Assembly (NCBI GenBank): GCA_003210075.1
Contig: QCNR01000001.1
Location: 62,001-126,000, forward strand
Reading direction: 5' to 3'
Length of the DNA stretch: 64,000 nt
Source: Pelagibacteraceae bacterium AG-426-G09
GTDB taxonomy: Bacteria; Pseudomonadota; Alphaproteobacteria; Pelagibacterales; Pelagibacteraceae
In this document: one piece after another, positions 51,047 to 61,421 of the stretch
How the letters are laid out: each line of letters starts with the position of its first letter
Position numbering within the stretch: the stretch's first letter is position 1
The notes under the pieces: model-generated
Databases searched by the model: none
What the model was told of the DNA's origin: nothing
Seen by the model: the letters and a program-made list of their open reading frames with translations, nothing else
Translations under genes and position numbers: made by a program

Positions 51047-51888
51047 TAGAATATTTTTGTTTTAATTTTTTCAATTAATGATTTCTTTTTACTTTTATCT
51101 TTTTTCATTTTAATTTTTTTTGGAGAATAGTTTTTATTGAAAACTTTGAAAGACTTTTCATACCATTGACTTGATTGATAATTATAACCTAAAACATAGG
51201 CGTATTTTTTTGCCTCATCTACTAAACCAATTTTATAATGAATTTCTACCAATCTGTGTAATGCTTCTTCAATAAAAATTGAATCATTGTAGTTTTCTAC
51301 GACAAGTTTAAATCTATTAATTGCTGGTATCCATTTTTCTTTTTCAAAATAGTATCTAGCTAAATACATTTCTTTTGAAACTAAAAACTCATTAATTAAC
51401 TCTAATTTAAATTTTGCATCTAATGCATAATCTGTATCAGAAAAATTTTTTATTACATATTCAAAATATTCTTTTGATTTTAAAATTGGATCCAAATCTT
51501 TTGTCTCATCGACTATTGTATCATAGTAGGTAATTCCTAAAAAATAGTAAGCATAATCAGTACGGGGATGTCTGGGATAGGTATTTATAAATCTCTTAAG
51601 TTCATAAATTGTGTCACTATAATAACCTTGTGAATAATATGAGTATGCTGACATTAGCGCGGCTCTTGGAGCCCATTCGGATTGTGGAAATAATAATTCA
51701 GCTTCACTAAATTTTTTTGCTGCGGTTAAACCGTCATTATTTTCAAGTGCTTTTAGCCCCGCCTCATAAGCATCTATCATTTGTAAATCTATTTCTTTTT
51801 TTTCGATAACCTCGACTAAAGTTTTTTCTTTTGTACAAGAAGTAAGAAATATTAATATAGTAAATAAACTTAATATGAAAAAACGCAT
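51046..51888 (-). CDS. bamD: Outer membrane assembly lipoprotein BamD
   Basis: Lipobox LTSC; SYYSQGYYSDTIYELKRFINTYPRHPRTDYAYYFLGITYYD. Confidence 0.92.
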   Translation of the reverse strand: MRFFILSLFTILIFLTSCTKEKTLVEVIEKKEIDLQMIDAYEAGLKALENNDGLTAAKKFSEAELLFPQSEWAPRAALMSAYSYYSQGYYSDTIYELKRFINTYPRHPRTDYAYYFLGITYYDTIVDETKDLDPILKSKEYFEYVIKNFSDTDYALDAKFKLELINEFLVSKEMYLARYYFEKEKWIPAINRFKLVVENYNDSIFIEEALHRLVEIHYKIGLVDEAKKYAYVLGYNYQSSQWYEKSFKVFNKNYSPKKIKMKKDKSKKKSLIEKIKTKIF

Positions 51889-51925
51889 ATATATTTATTA
51901 GCAGAAATAAAAAAAATTTCTATTT

Positions 51926-52846
51926 TTATGCAATAGATTTTAGATAAGATCTATCTAGGATTTGATAAGGTAAAGTCTTTTCTTTAATCTCTATAACTGT
52001 AAAGTTTGATTTATCAGAAAAAAGTTTTCTCAAAATTTTATTGGTTAATCCATGACCCCCTTGGGATGTAGTTAGTGATCCAACAATTCTGTAACCAGAT
52101 AAATATAAATCACCCATGCAATCGAGTATTTTATGATTAACAAACTCTTTTGAATTTCTTAATCCATTTTTATTTAAAATTTCATTTTCACTCACAACAA
52201 TAGCATTGTCTAAGCTTCCTCCTTTTGCAAAACCAGCTTTTTGAAGCTTCTCAACATCCTCATGTAAGCAAAAAGTTCTGGACTCAAAAACATTTTTTAA
52301 ATCGTCACTAAATATATTTACTTTATTTCTTTGTTTTGAAATTATTTTGTTTTTATATTCGATTTCAAAGTCAATTTCTGATGCTACTTTTGACTTATCT
52401 ATAGAAATATATTTGCTACCTTCTTTATATGAAACACTTTTATCTATTTTAATTAATTTTATAGGTGTAGAAGAAGATTTAATTCCTACCGCTAAAATCT
52501 TTTCTATAAATTTCTTTGCTGATCCGTCTAAAATTGGTAACTCTTGAGAATTTAATTCAACAACTAAATTGTCAATTCCTAAACCGTAAAGTGCGCCCAT
52601 CAAATGCTCTACCGTTGAAACCTTTGCACCATATTCATTTGATAAAGTCGTACATAGTGTAGTATCAACAACATTATCATAAGTTGGTATTACAATATTA
52701 TTTGTTTTTATATCAACTCTTTTGAATATAATTCCTGTGTTTGGTTCTGATGGCACGAGAGTTAAATCTACAAGCTTTCCTGAGTGAAGACCTATGCCGC
52801 TAAAACAAATTTTTTGATTAATCGTTTTTTGATTTAAAATAGACAT
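51926..52846 (-). CDS. lpxC: UDP-3-O-acyl-N-acetylglucosamine deacetylase
   Basis: QKTINQKICFSGIGLHSGKLVDLTLVPSEPNTGIIFKRVD; STVEHLMGALYGLGIDN; ELPILDGSA; HKILDCMGDLYL. Confidence 0.97.
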   Translation of the reverse strand: MSILNQKTINQKICFSGIGLHSGKLVDLTLVPSEPNTGIIFKRVDIKTNNIVIPTYDNVVDTTLCTTLSNEYGAKVSTVEHLMGALYGLGIDNLVVELNSQELPILDGSAKKFIEKILAVGIKSSSTPIKLIKIDKSVSYKEGSKYISIDKSKVASEIDFEIEYKNKIISKQRNKVNIFSDDLKNVFESRTFCLHEDVEKLQKAGFAKGGSLDNAIVVSENEILNKNGLRNSKEFVNHKILDCMGDLYLSGYRIVGSLTTSQGGHGLTNKILRKLFSDKSNFTVIEIKEKTLPYQILDRSYLKSIA

Positions 52847-52904
52847 ACAAAACTATATTAAAAAAAAAATGTCTTAAAAAAACAACTTATGTTACAAAAA
52901 ATTG

Positions 52905-54056
52905 CTATTTTTCTGTGAAATAATTGAATAATTTTTCAAAAATACCTTTGTTTTCTAAGCTAATAGGTGCTTTTTGAGAACGAATTTCCATTTCATCATT
53001 ACTATACTTTAATGCACTATCGCAACTATCTTTTGCAGTTTCATTTATAATTGACATTTCATTTAAAAAACTGAATTCAGGTCCAAACGATAGAAGATTT
53101 TCACTTAAAACTTTAGATCCATTCCCTATAAAATAAAGCTTTAAATCAGAATTAAAATTAAAATTATTTATTAAGGGACAGTTTAAAAACAAAAGTTCGA
53201 TTATTTCCTCCAAACGTGCATTAATTATTTTTTTAAGCAATTTATCATCTGATTTGTTAATTATAATATCTTCATATTTATTACTTTTAGAAAATTTAAA
53301 TTTTTCTGCTTCTGCTTTACGGTAATCTAAATTCAAAACTTTTGCTATATCATTGGTAATATGATGTCCTCCAATATAAGTATTATTTAAATATAAAAGT
53401 TTACTATCCTGAAAAATTGTAAGACTACTTTTTTTTAAACCTATATCTATAAAAGAAATATAGCCAGAAATTTCGTTTTTTTTAATTATATCTAAAGATT
53501 TTATATAACTAGTACAGTAAATACTTTTTAACGTTATATGTTTTTTTAAAAACAACTCTCTGATTTTATCACAGGTTTTTTTTTCTATTAAAACAAATTT
53601 TAAATCTATTATAACTTTTTGCGCTTCCACAGTGATTTCATTTTTTTCATCAAAAATCTTGTCATCAATCATTATTTGATGTTTTATAGTGTGTAAAATA
53701 TCTTTATCCTTATTATTTAATTTTATTATATTTTCACTTTCATTAATTAAATGATCAATGTCTGTTTTATTAATTATTTTCTTATCAAAATTTTTTTGTA
53801 TTGAAAAATCTAATGAATAAATACTTGAAGAGTCAATTAATAACAAAACTTCTTTTAGGTGTTGACTTAAATCATTTTCAGCTTTTGAAATTATATTGGT
53901 TATTGGTTGTTCATTTTTTGAATTTTTATTTCTAGTATAATCTATTTTTTCTTCATAAAAAGAACATTGGTTTAAAATTAGTTTGTCATAAACTGCAAGA
54001 CGTATGTGTGTAGAGCCAAATTCTAATATAGGGTATGGTGAATTAATTTTAGTCAT
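52905..54056 (-). CDS. ftsA: Divergent cell division protein FtsA
   Basis: Position in dcw cluster; YIGGHHITNDIAKVLNLDYRKAEAEKFKFSK; C-terminal amphipathic helix GIFEKLFNYFTEK. Confidence 0.8.
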   Translation of the reverse strand: MTKINSPYPILEFGSTHIRLAVYDKLILNQCSFYEEKIDYTRNKNSKNEQPITNIISKAENDLSQHLKEVLLLIDSSSIYSLDFSIQKNFDKKIINKTDIDHLINESENIIKLNNKDKDILHTIKHQIMIDDKIFDEKNEITVEAQKVIIDLKFVLIEKKTCDKIRELFLKKHITLKSIYCTSYIKSLDIIKKNEISGYISFIDIGLKKSSLTIFQDSKLLYLNNTYIGGHHITNDIAKVLNLDYRKAEAEKFKFSKSNKYEDIIINKSDDKLLKKIINARLEEIIELLFLNCPLINNFNFNSDLKLYFIGNGSKVLSENLLSFGPEFSFLNEMSIINETAKDSCDSALKYSNDEMEIRSQKAPISLENKGIFEKLFNYFTEK

Positions 54057-54733
54057 GATAAAATTATCTTATCTTTTATTCTTAAATCAATTACTTTAAC
54101 TCCATTTGAAAGGGATATATTTATTATTTTTTTTAATAAATTTAGTGAAAAGTCTAAATTATTATTCGAAAGTTTAATTAGTATTTTATCTTGATAAAGT
54201 AAATCCCATCTATTTGATTTAAAAAAATATAATTTTTTAAAATCATTTATTTTAAAGCCATTTTTATTTAATTTATCGTTTAATTCTAAAAAGATTTTAA
54301 CATTAACATTTCCAACAATTAAAGGTAAATCCTCTTCTACAATTTTATTAATTATTTTTTTACCATTCAAACCAATATATGTTTTTTTATTATTATCGAA
54401 GTAATATGCTAAAATTTTTGTCTCCTTAAGTTCAATTTTAATAGCTGAAGGATATTCCTTTTTAATTTTATATTCTCCGATAATGTTAAAATTATTCAGA
54501 ATGTTTTGGATTTTTTTAGTTTTAATCGAAAATATAGTAGAATTATAAAATTCATTTAAGGACTCATAAATTTCATTATTAATTTTATTTCCTATATTGC
54601 TTTCAAGCGTAATTTTTTTTATCTTAAAAAAATCATTAATATAATTGATTGAATTTATATTATGCAGACTCAATAATATAAAAAGAAAAAATAAATATAA
54701 ATAAATTTTTCCTTTATCTATTAATTGAAGCAT
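54053..54733 (-). CDS. ftsQ: Cell division protein FtsQ
   Basis: 226 aa, single N-terminal TM, POTRA/FtsQ-like; NGKKIINKIVEEDLPLIVGNV; position between ddl and ftsA. Confidence 0.8.
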   Translation of the reverse strand: MLQLIDKGKIYLYLFFLFILLSLHNINSINYINDFFKIKKITLESNIGNKINNEIYESLNEFYNSTIFSIKTKKIQNILNNFNIIGEYKIKKEYPSAIKIELKETKILAYYFDNNKKTYIGLNGKKIINKIVEEDLPLIVGNVNVKIFLELNDKLNKNGFKINDFKKLYFFKSNRWDLLYQDKILIKLSNNNLDFSLNLLKKIINISLSNGVKVIDLRIKDKIILS

Positions 54734-55631
54734 CTTTTATTATCCAATTTATTAATTTGTAAAAACTAATGCCTTTATATTTTGCAATTTCTGGAACTAA
54801 TGATAGTTCTGTCATTCCAGGTTGAGTATTGACCTCCAACAAATAAAATTTATCGTCATAATATCTAAAATCACTTCTTGTTATTCCTCTGCAACCGGTT
54901 ATGCGATGAGCGTTTAATGCAATATTTTCAACTTTCTTTAGTTCTTTCTCTGAAAGATTAACTGGAAGAACATGCTTTGTTTTAGCATTTTTGTCATACT
55001 TTGCTTTGTAGTCATAAAATTTTCTTTTTGGTACCAATTCAATAGTACCAAGTGTTTTTTTACCCATAACCGCAACTTGTATTTCTCTACCTGGTATATA
55101 TTTTTCAATCAAAATTTCTCTTTCATTTTCTAATTTTTTGATATTTTTAATAAAGTTATTTTTGTTACAAATGTAAACTCCAACGCTAGAGCCTTCGTTA
55201 ATAGGTTTTACCACTACTGGGAATTTAAGTTTTGTTTTAACTGCGTTAAATATATCTTTATAATTTTTTTCAGAATTTGCCTTAAATATTAAATCTTTAG
55301 GAGTTAAAATTTTATTTTTTAGAAATATTTTTTTTGAAATAACTTTATTAATACAAATTGAAGACGCTTTAACACCTGAATGTGTATATTTTATTTTTTC
55401 ATTTTCTAAGATTAATTGAATGTATCCATCCTCACCGTATCTACCGTGTAGAGCATTAAATACAACATTTGGCCTAAATTTTTTTATTTCTTTAATAAAA
55501 CCATTTTTTGGATCGAGTATTTTGCAGAAATAATTATTTTTAATTTGTTTATAAACTGCTCTTGCTGTTTTTAAACTTATATCTCTTTCTTTAGAATAAC
55601 CACCAGCTAATATTAATACTTTCTTCTTCAT
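54714..55631 (-). CDS. ddl: D-alanine--D-alanine ligase
   Basis: LAGGYSKERDISLKTARAVYK...NALHGRYGEDGYIQ...LEVNTQPGMTELSLVPEIA. Confidence 0.96.
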   Translation of the reverse strand: MKKKVLILAGGYSKERDISLKTARAVYKQIKNNYFCKILDPKNGFIKEIKKFRPNVVFNALHGRYGEDGYIQLILENEKIKYTHSGVKASSICINKVISKKIFLKNKILTPKDLIFKANSEKNYKDIFNAVKTKLKFPVVVKPINEGSSVGVYICNKNNFIKNIKKLENEREILIEKYIPGREIQVAVMGKKTLGTIELVPKRKFYDYKAKYDKNAKTKHVLPVNLSEKELKKVENIALNAHRITGCRGITRSDFRYYDDKFYLLEVNTQPGMTELSLVPEIAKYKGISFYKLINWIIKDASINR

Positions 55632-55636
55632 TAAAA

Positions 55637-56554
55637 TTATGAAGTTAAAACTATTTCCAATTCAAGATTAACTCCAGTTTTCTTATATACATTTTCTTTT
55701 ATAAAATAGATAAGATTTTTCATATCTTTTGAAGAGGCTTTATCTTGATTAATAAGAAAATTACAATGCTTTTCTGAAAGCTTTGCGTCACCAAACATTT
55801 TATTTACTTCATTTATATTCACTGATTCTCGAATTAATTCCCAAACTTTTTTAGTGCTTTGATTTACAGGGTTTTTAAATGTACTTCCGCTTGTTTTTAC
55901 TCTAATAGGCTGAGAAAGTTCTTTCTTTTTTTTCAACTCCTCAATTTTTTTTTTTATAGTCTCTGCATTTGAGATTTTGCCTTTAAATGTAACACTAAGA
56001 TAAATTAAATTTTTAGGTAAATTTGTTGATCTATATTTAAATTGTATTTTTTGAGCAGGAATCGTTATAATTTTACCTTCTAAGTCTATAGCTTGAACTG
56101 AAACTACAATATCTTTAAATTCTCTACCATAACAACCGGCGTTCATTGTTATTCCGCCACCAACTGATCCTGGTATGCATGATAAAAACTCAAATCCTTC
56201 TATCTTATTTTGCATTGCAAATTCAGAAAGTTTTTTATCTAAACAAGAACTTCCTGAAATTATTAATTCTTCATCTAATTTTGAAATATTGTTAAAATTT
56301 TTACCAAGTTTTATTACGGTTCCGTTATAAATTTCATCATCAAATAATGTGTTAGATCCTGCTCCAATTACAAATAATTTTCCTCTATTTTGATATATTT
56401 TTAAAAATTTTGATAAATCTTTTAAGGAATTAGCAAAAAAAAAGGTTTTTGTTTTTCCTCCAATGTTAAACCAATTCAATCTGGATAAATCATGATTAAG
56501 ACTTAAACGAGATTTGTCATCAAATTCAAGTTTTTCTAAATCATCAAGTTTCAT
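55637..56554 (-). CDS. murB: UDP-N-acetylenolpyruvoylglucosamine reductase
   Basis: LNWFNIGGKTKTFF...GAGSNTLFDD...FEFLSCIPGSVGGGITMNAGCYG. Confidence 0.96.
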   Translation of the reverse strand: MKLDDLEKLEFDDKSRLSLNHDLSRLNWFNIGGKTKTFFFANSLKDLSKFLKIYQNRGKLFVIGAGSNTLFDDEIYNGTVIKLGKNFNNISKLDEELIISGSSCLDKKLSEFAMQNKIEGFEFLSCIPGSVGGGITMNAGCYGREFKDIVVSVQAIDLEGKIITIPAQKIQFKYRSTNLPKNLIYLSVTFKGKISNAETIKKKIEELKKKKELSQPIRVKTSGSTFKNPVNQSTKKVWELIRESVNINEVNKMFGDAKLSEKHCNFLINQDKASSKDMKNLIYFIKENVYKKTGVNLELEIVLTS

Positions 56555-57948
56555 TTAATTAATCTTGGTAAATTTCTAATCCAGTTAGAAATTGTCCCAG
56601 CACCCATACCAATCACAATTTTATCACCATAAATATTTTGTGTAGCAAACTTTGCCAATTCTTTTTCGCTATTGATCATTATTAATTCTACCTTAGAATT
56701 CTTAATAATTTCTTTGGCAAATTTATAATAATTTATTTTTAATTTAAGATTTTCTCCAGCTTTGTAAACTGGACATAACAATACTTGATCAGAATATTTA
56801 AAACACTTTGTGAAATTTTTATTTAGTGAATTTAATCGTGAAACCCTATGTGGCTGAAATACTGATATTATTTTTTTTGATTTATATACATCTTTTATAG
56901 ATTTAAGTAGTTCGTAAATTTCAGTAGGATGATGTGCGTAATCGTCATAATAAATACTTTTTTCATGTTCGAATATAAAATTAAATCTTCTTTGAACTCC
57001 TTTAAATTCTAAAACTGATTTTTTAATTAAATTAACAGAAATACCCATTAAAATTGCTATAGCTATAGATGCGCAACAGTTTTTTATATTATGAGTTCCA
57101 ATTAATGGAACCTTAAATGATTTAAATATTTTTTTTTTTTGATTAGGTAAATTAATTTCTAAATCAAATTTCGAAAATTGAGATTGAAGTTTAATATTTT
57201 TGATTTTGAAATTAGATTTTTCATTTAATCCATAAGTAATTATATTTTGATTTTTAATTTTACCTAAAATTGATCTGTTATTTGTATCATCCAAGCAGAT
57301 AAGTGTTTTTCCAAAAGTAGGTGTCTTTTCCGCAAAATTAATAAAACTTTTTTTTAAATTTTCAATTGATCCATAGTGTTCGAGATGTTCGTCATCAATA
57401 TTTGTTATAATTGAATATGTGAATGGAAGTTGTAAAAAACTACCATCAGATTCATCAGACTCTAATACACACCATTCGCCCTTTCCAAGTTTTGCCGAAT
57501 TACCAATCGAATTAATTACTCCACCATTAATTGTTGTGGGATCTAAATTAGATTTAGAAAAAATTGTTGAAACAATTGATGTAGTTGTTGTTTTGCCATG
57601 TGAACCAGCAACTACAACATTTTTATAAAGGGAAACTACATTTGCGAGCATATCCCCTCTTTTATAAATAGGTATTTTTTTTTTCTTTGCTTCTAGATAT
57701 TCAGGATTGTTTTTTTTAATTGCCGAGGAAATAACAAGAATTGTTGCATTTGATAAATTTTTTTTTTTATGTCCAATTTGTATAAATATTTTATTTTTTT
57801 TTAATCGATCAATGTTTTTGCTACTTTGCTGGTCTGAGCCTTTGACATTAAAACCTAAACCTTTCATTATTAGTGCAAGGCCACTCATTCCAATTCCACC
57901 GATACCTACAAAATGTATTATTTCTTTTTTTCCTAAACTAATTGTCAT
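56551..57948 (-). CDS. murC: UDP-N-acetylmuramate--L-alanine ligase
   Basis: IHFVGIGGIGMSGLALIMKGLGFNVKGSD; VAGSHGKTTTTSI. Confidence 0.97.
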   Translation of the reverse strand: MTISLGKKEIIHFVGIGGIGMSGLALIMKGLGFNVKGSDQQSSKNIDRLKKNKIFIQIGHKKKNLSNATILVISSAIKKNNPEYLEAKKKKIPIYKRGDMLANVVSLYKNVVVAGSHGKTTTTSIVSTIFSKSNLDPTTINGGVINSIGNSAKLGKGEWCVLESDESDGSFLQLPFTYSIITNIDDEHLEHYGSIENLKKSFINFAEKTPTFGKTLICLDDTNNRSILGKIKNQNIITYGLNEKSNFKIKNIKLQSQFSKFDLEINLPNQKKKIFKSFKVPLIGTHNIKNCCASIAIAILMGISVNLIKKSVLEFKGVQRRFNFIFEHEKSIYYDDYAHHPTEIYELLKSIKDVYKSKKIISVFQPHRVSRLNSLNKNFTKCFKYSDQVLLCPVYKAGENLKLKINYYKFAKEIIKNSKVELIMINSEKELAKFATQNIYGDKIVIGMGAGTISNWIRNLPRLIK

Positions 57949-59005
57949 TAAAATATTCTATTAATTTTTTATTTATTTTTTCCCAAGTATTATTTTCATT
58001 TAGCTTGCTAAGATTGCTTTTTTTTTTATTATAATCGTTTTTATTAACCATAATTTGATTAACTATTTTATATATATCACCAGAATTAAAGTTTTTTTCT
58101 TCTAATATCCAGCAACAATTTAAATCATAATATCTCTTTGCGTTTAAAAATTGATGATTATCAGTTGCAAAGGGGAACGGAACGGCAATAAAGGGAATAG
58201 TCATATGAGATAATTCGGCAAGTGATGATGCACCTGATCTTGATATTGCAATATCAAAATGGTTTTTATTGCATAAATAATCATGTTCAAAATAAAATAA
58301 ATTATTTGTGATATTATTTTTATCGTAATCTTTTTTGTAATTATCAATATCAAATCCCTTGGATAATTGCTGGTAAACAGAAATTTTGTATTTGTCTGCT
58401 AATTGAATTATTTCATGTTTCAATTTTTTTGTAAAAAATAACGAAGATTGACTTCCTCCAATTATTAATATTTTTAAAATATTATCGTTTTCATTATTAA
58501 TCTTTTTTTCATAAAAGCATTTATTCAAAATGGGTGGTATCTCAATAATTTTATTATTGTATGTTTTATTTATACCTTGTAGATTTTTGTCATAACAAAG
58601 AATTTTATTTGAAAATCTCAATAAAAATTTATTTGATCTTCCAATTATAGAGTTTGGCTCGAATAAAAATATTTTTTTGTTATATATTTTAGCTGCCAAA
58701 ACCACAGGAAAGGACATATAGCCCCCTGTACTGATAAGGATATCAAATTTTTTTCCATTTAAAGATAAAAGTGATCTAATGAAGGCATAAAAATAAGAAA
58801 TAATTTTTAAAGGAAGAAGATATTTATTTCCCAAAAACTGATTAACTTCAAAAATTGTTTTCTCGATTTGTTTTGGAAAATACTTTGAGCCTCTTTTGTC
58901 AGTATAAATACTAACATTAAAATTACTTTTTAAATGATTATACAAATTAATAGCAGGGATAACATGACCACCTGAACCACCAGTTGAAATTAAAATTTTT
59001 TTCAA
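57938..59005 (-). CDS. murG: MurG N-acetylglucosaminyltransferase
   Basis: ILISTGGSGGHVIPAINLYNHLK; SRSGASSLAELSHMTIPFIAVPFPFATDNHQFLNAK. Confidence 0.96.
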   Translation of the reverse strand: MKKILISTGGSGGHVIPAINLYNHLKSNFNVSIYTDKRGSKYFPKQIEKTIFEVNQFLGNKYLLPLKIISYFYAFIRSLLSLNGKKFDILISTGGYMSFPVVLAAKIYNKKIFLFEPNSIIGRSNKFLLRFSNKILCYDKNLQGINKTYNNKIIEIPPILNKCFYEKKINNENDNILKILIIGGSQSSLFFTKKLKHEIIQLADKYKISVYQQLSKGFDIDNYKKDYDKNNITNNLFYFEHDYLCNKNHFDIAISRSGASSLAELSHMTIPFIAVPFPFATDNHQFLNAKRYYDLNCCWILEEKNFNSGDIYKIVNQIMVNKNDYNKKKSNLSKLNENNTWEKINKKLIEYFNDN

Positions 59006-60123
59006 TCGGCAACTCTCCTTTTAGTCAAATTTAAAATTATACCAGAAATAATTGAAATACTTATAATTGAAGATCCTCCATAACTTAAATAAGGGAGTGT
59101 CATACCTGTAGTTGGTAATACTCTTAAATTAACACCAACATGTACAAAAGCTTGCATTAAAAGTAATGATATTAAACCTGTAAGTATCATCTTATATATA
59201 TTGTCATTTGAATCTCTAATTTTTTTAAAAATGTTGTATGAAAAAAACATAAAAGCCAACATTAATAAAAGAATTATAATTATTCCAAATTCCTCTGAGA
59301 TTACAGAAATGATAAAATCAGTATGTGCTTCAGGAATTTTTGAGTTTAAAGTTCCCTCGCCGATCCCTTTACCAAAAAAACCACCGTCGATTATTGCTTC
59401 GGATGCTTTTTCTGCCTGAGAATAATTATTAGATGAGCTATCAAAAAAAGAGGAGATTCTTATTTTAATATAATTAAATTTTTCAATAAAAAAAACTAAA
59501 TATGTGAGTATCAAAATAAAAAAGGCAAATAGTCCAAAAAATATAAACAAGTTTATTCCTGAGACAAAAATTAAAGCTAACCATGTAAAAATAATTAACA
59601 TGGATTGGCCTATATCTGGTTGAGATATTAAAAGTAAAACAATTGGAACAATTAATAATAAAGTTAATAAATATTTAAAATACAAATTATATTTTTTATA
59701 ATTTAATAATATTGCAATAATCACAACATAAAATGGCTTAATTAGTTCTATCGGTTGAAATCTTGGTAAAAATGGAAGATCTAACCATCTCTTTGAGCCC
59801 TTAACCTCTGCTCCTATAAATGGAACTGCTAATAATAGCAAAAATGAGAAAATAAATAAAATAATTGAAATTTTTATTAAAAAATCCTCTTTAATAAGTG
59901 AAAACAGAAACATTACAGATAAACCTAAAAGAATAAATATCAAGTGTTTTATAAAAAAATAATAAGAATTTGTATTAAGTCTGTCGGAAGCAATTAAAGA
60001 AGTTGAGGCGAGAGAAAAAAATAAACCAGCTATAAAAAAGGAAATAACAAAAATTAAAATGGTTTTATCAATATTTTTCCACCAGCTATAGTAATTATTA
60101 TAAATATCTAAATTATTAATCAT
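59002..60123 (-). CDS. ftsW: Lipid II polymerase/division protein FtsW
   Basis: SEDA family; FLPRFQPIELIKPFYVV, GGFFGKGIGEGTLNSKIPEAHTDFIISVISEEFG, TGMTLPYLSYGGSS. Confidence 0.96.
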   Translation of the reverse strand: MINNLDIYNNYYSWWKNIDKTILIFVISFFIAGLFFSLASTSLIASDRLNTNSYYFFIKHLIFILLGLSVMFLFSLIKEDFLIKISIILFIFSFLLLLAVPFIGAEVKGSKRWLDLPFLPRFQPIELIKPFYVVIIAILLNYKKYNLYFKYLLTLLLIVPIVLLLISQPDIGQSMLIIFTWLALIFVSGINLFIFFGLFAFFILILTYLVFFIEKFNYIKIRISSFFDSSSNNYSQAEKASEAIIDGGFFGKGIGEGTLNSKIPEAHTDFIISVISEEFGIIIILLLMLAFMFFSYNIFKKIRDSNDNIYKMILTGLISLLLMQAFVHVGVNLRVLPTTGMTLPYLSYGGSSIISISIISGIILNLTKRRVAD

Positions 60124-60125
60124 AT

Positions 60126-61421
60126 TTAATTTTTTATAATTGTTCTTCTTATTAAGTTATTAAAAATTTCTCCTCTTTCTTCAAAATTTTTAAATTGGTC
60201 AAAAGAAGCCGCGGAGGGACTAAACAAAATTGTTTTAGGACTTGTATCATTTTTTATTTCATTTTTTATAGCCAAAATAGTTTTTTTTAAATTTTTGAGA
60301 TACTTAAACCTAATTTTATTTTTAAATTGATTTGAAAAAAAATTTTTATTCAAGCCGATTATGTAGGCAGAAACATTTTTATAAAACTTTTTGTCTAAAT
60401 TAAATCTATCTCCTTTTTTATACATTCCGCCAACGATCCAATAAATATTTTTATAGCTAGACAAAAGTCTGTTTGAAGATGAAAAACTGGTCGATTTGGA
60501 GTCATTGATTATTTTCAAATTATTCTTATTATATATGATCTGTTTTCTGAATTTTAAACCTTTAAATTTATTTAATGATTTAAATATTTTGTTATCTGAA
60601 AAATTTAATTTTTTACATATAGTGTATATAAAATGAATATTGTTTAAATTATTTTTATCTAGTAAATAAATATTTTTAATTTTCCTTTTAAAGATGCTCT
60701 CCTTATTAAAATTCAATTTAATTAACTTTGATTTAATAAATTTATAATTGATATTTTTATTAATTATCTTATTATTTTTTTCAATATATGAATATTTATT
60801 CTTATCCTGGCTATAAATTAGTTTGAGTTTTATTTTTGCATAAGTATTTAGATTGCTATGTCTTTCTAAATGATCCGTACTTAAATTCAAAATTGCTGCA
60901 TGATCTGTCTTAAAATATTTATTATAAAAAATTTGATATGAAGAAACTTCAATAATAAAAATAGTTTTTTTATTTATTTTTTTTTCTAATAATGGCGGTT
61001 TTCCAATATTTCCTACTAATCTAACGTCTGATTTATTAGATTTAATTATATTGTATAACATTTGACAAGTAGTAGATTTTCCATTTGTTCCTGTAATTGT
61101 TATTGAAGTATTATTAGGATAAATTAAATAAAAAATATCTAGTTCTGTAATTATTTTCTTTTGGTTTTTTATTAAATATTTATTTAATTTGCATTTGTTT
61201 ATATCTATACCTGGGCTAATTACTATAAAATCAAAATTTTGTTTTGAAATTGCATTTATACTTGCAAATAAATTTTTATTTTTATTGTTTTTTAAAAATT
61301 TGTTGTCGTCAAAAATCGTAACTTTATTATATTTATTTAAATATTTTAAGCAGGATTTTCCGGAAAGTCCTAAACCATAAATTAATATTTTTTTGTTATA
61401 AAATGTTTCTTTACTAAACAT
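60126..61421 (-). CDS. murD: UDP-N-acetylmuramoylalanine--D-glutamate ligase (start corrected to MFSKETFYNKK)
   Basis: ILIYGLGLSGKSCLKYL; ITGTNGKSTTCQM. ORF track extends to 61508, but ATG at 61421 overlaps the mraY stop (TAATG-type) as in neighbours. Confidence 0.93.
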   Translation of the reverse strand: MFSKETFYNKKILIYGLGLSGKSCLKYLNKYNKVTIFDDNKFLKNNKNKNLFASINAISKQNFDFIVISPGIDINKCKLNKYLIKNQKKIITELDIFYLIYPNNTSITITGTNGKSTTCQMLYNIIKSNKSDVRLVGNIGKPPLLEKKINKKTIFIIEVSSYQIFYNKYFKTDHAAILNLSTDHLERHSNLNTYAKIKLKLIYSQDKNKYSYIEKNNKIINKNINYKFIKSKLIKLNFNKESIFKRKIKNIYLLDKNNLNNIHFIYTICKKLNFSDNKIFKSLNKFKGLKFRKQIIYNKNNLKIINDSKSTSFSSSNRLLSSYKNIYWIVGGMYKKGDRFNLDKKFYKNVSAYIIGLNKNFFSNQFKNKIRFKYLKNLKKTILAIKNEIKNDTSPKTILFSPSAASFDQFKNFEERGEIFNNLIRRTIIKN

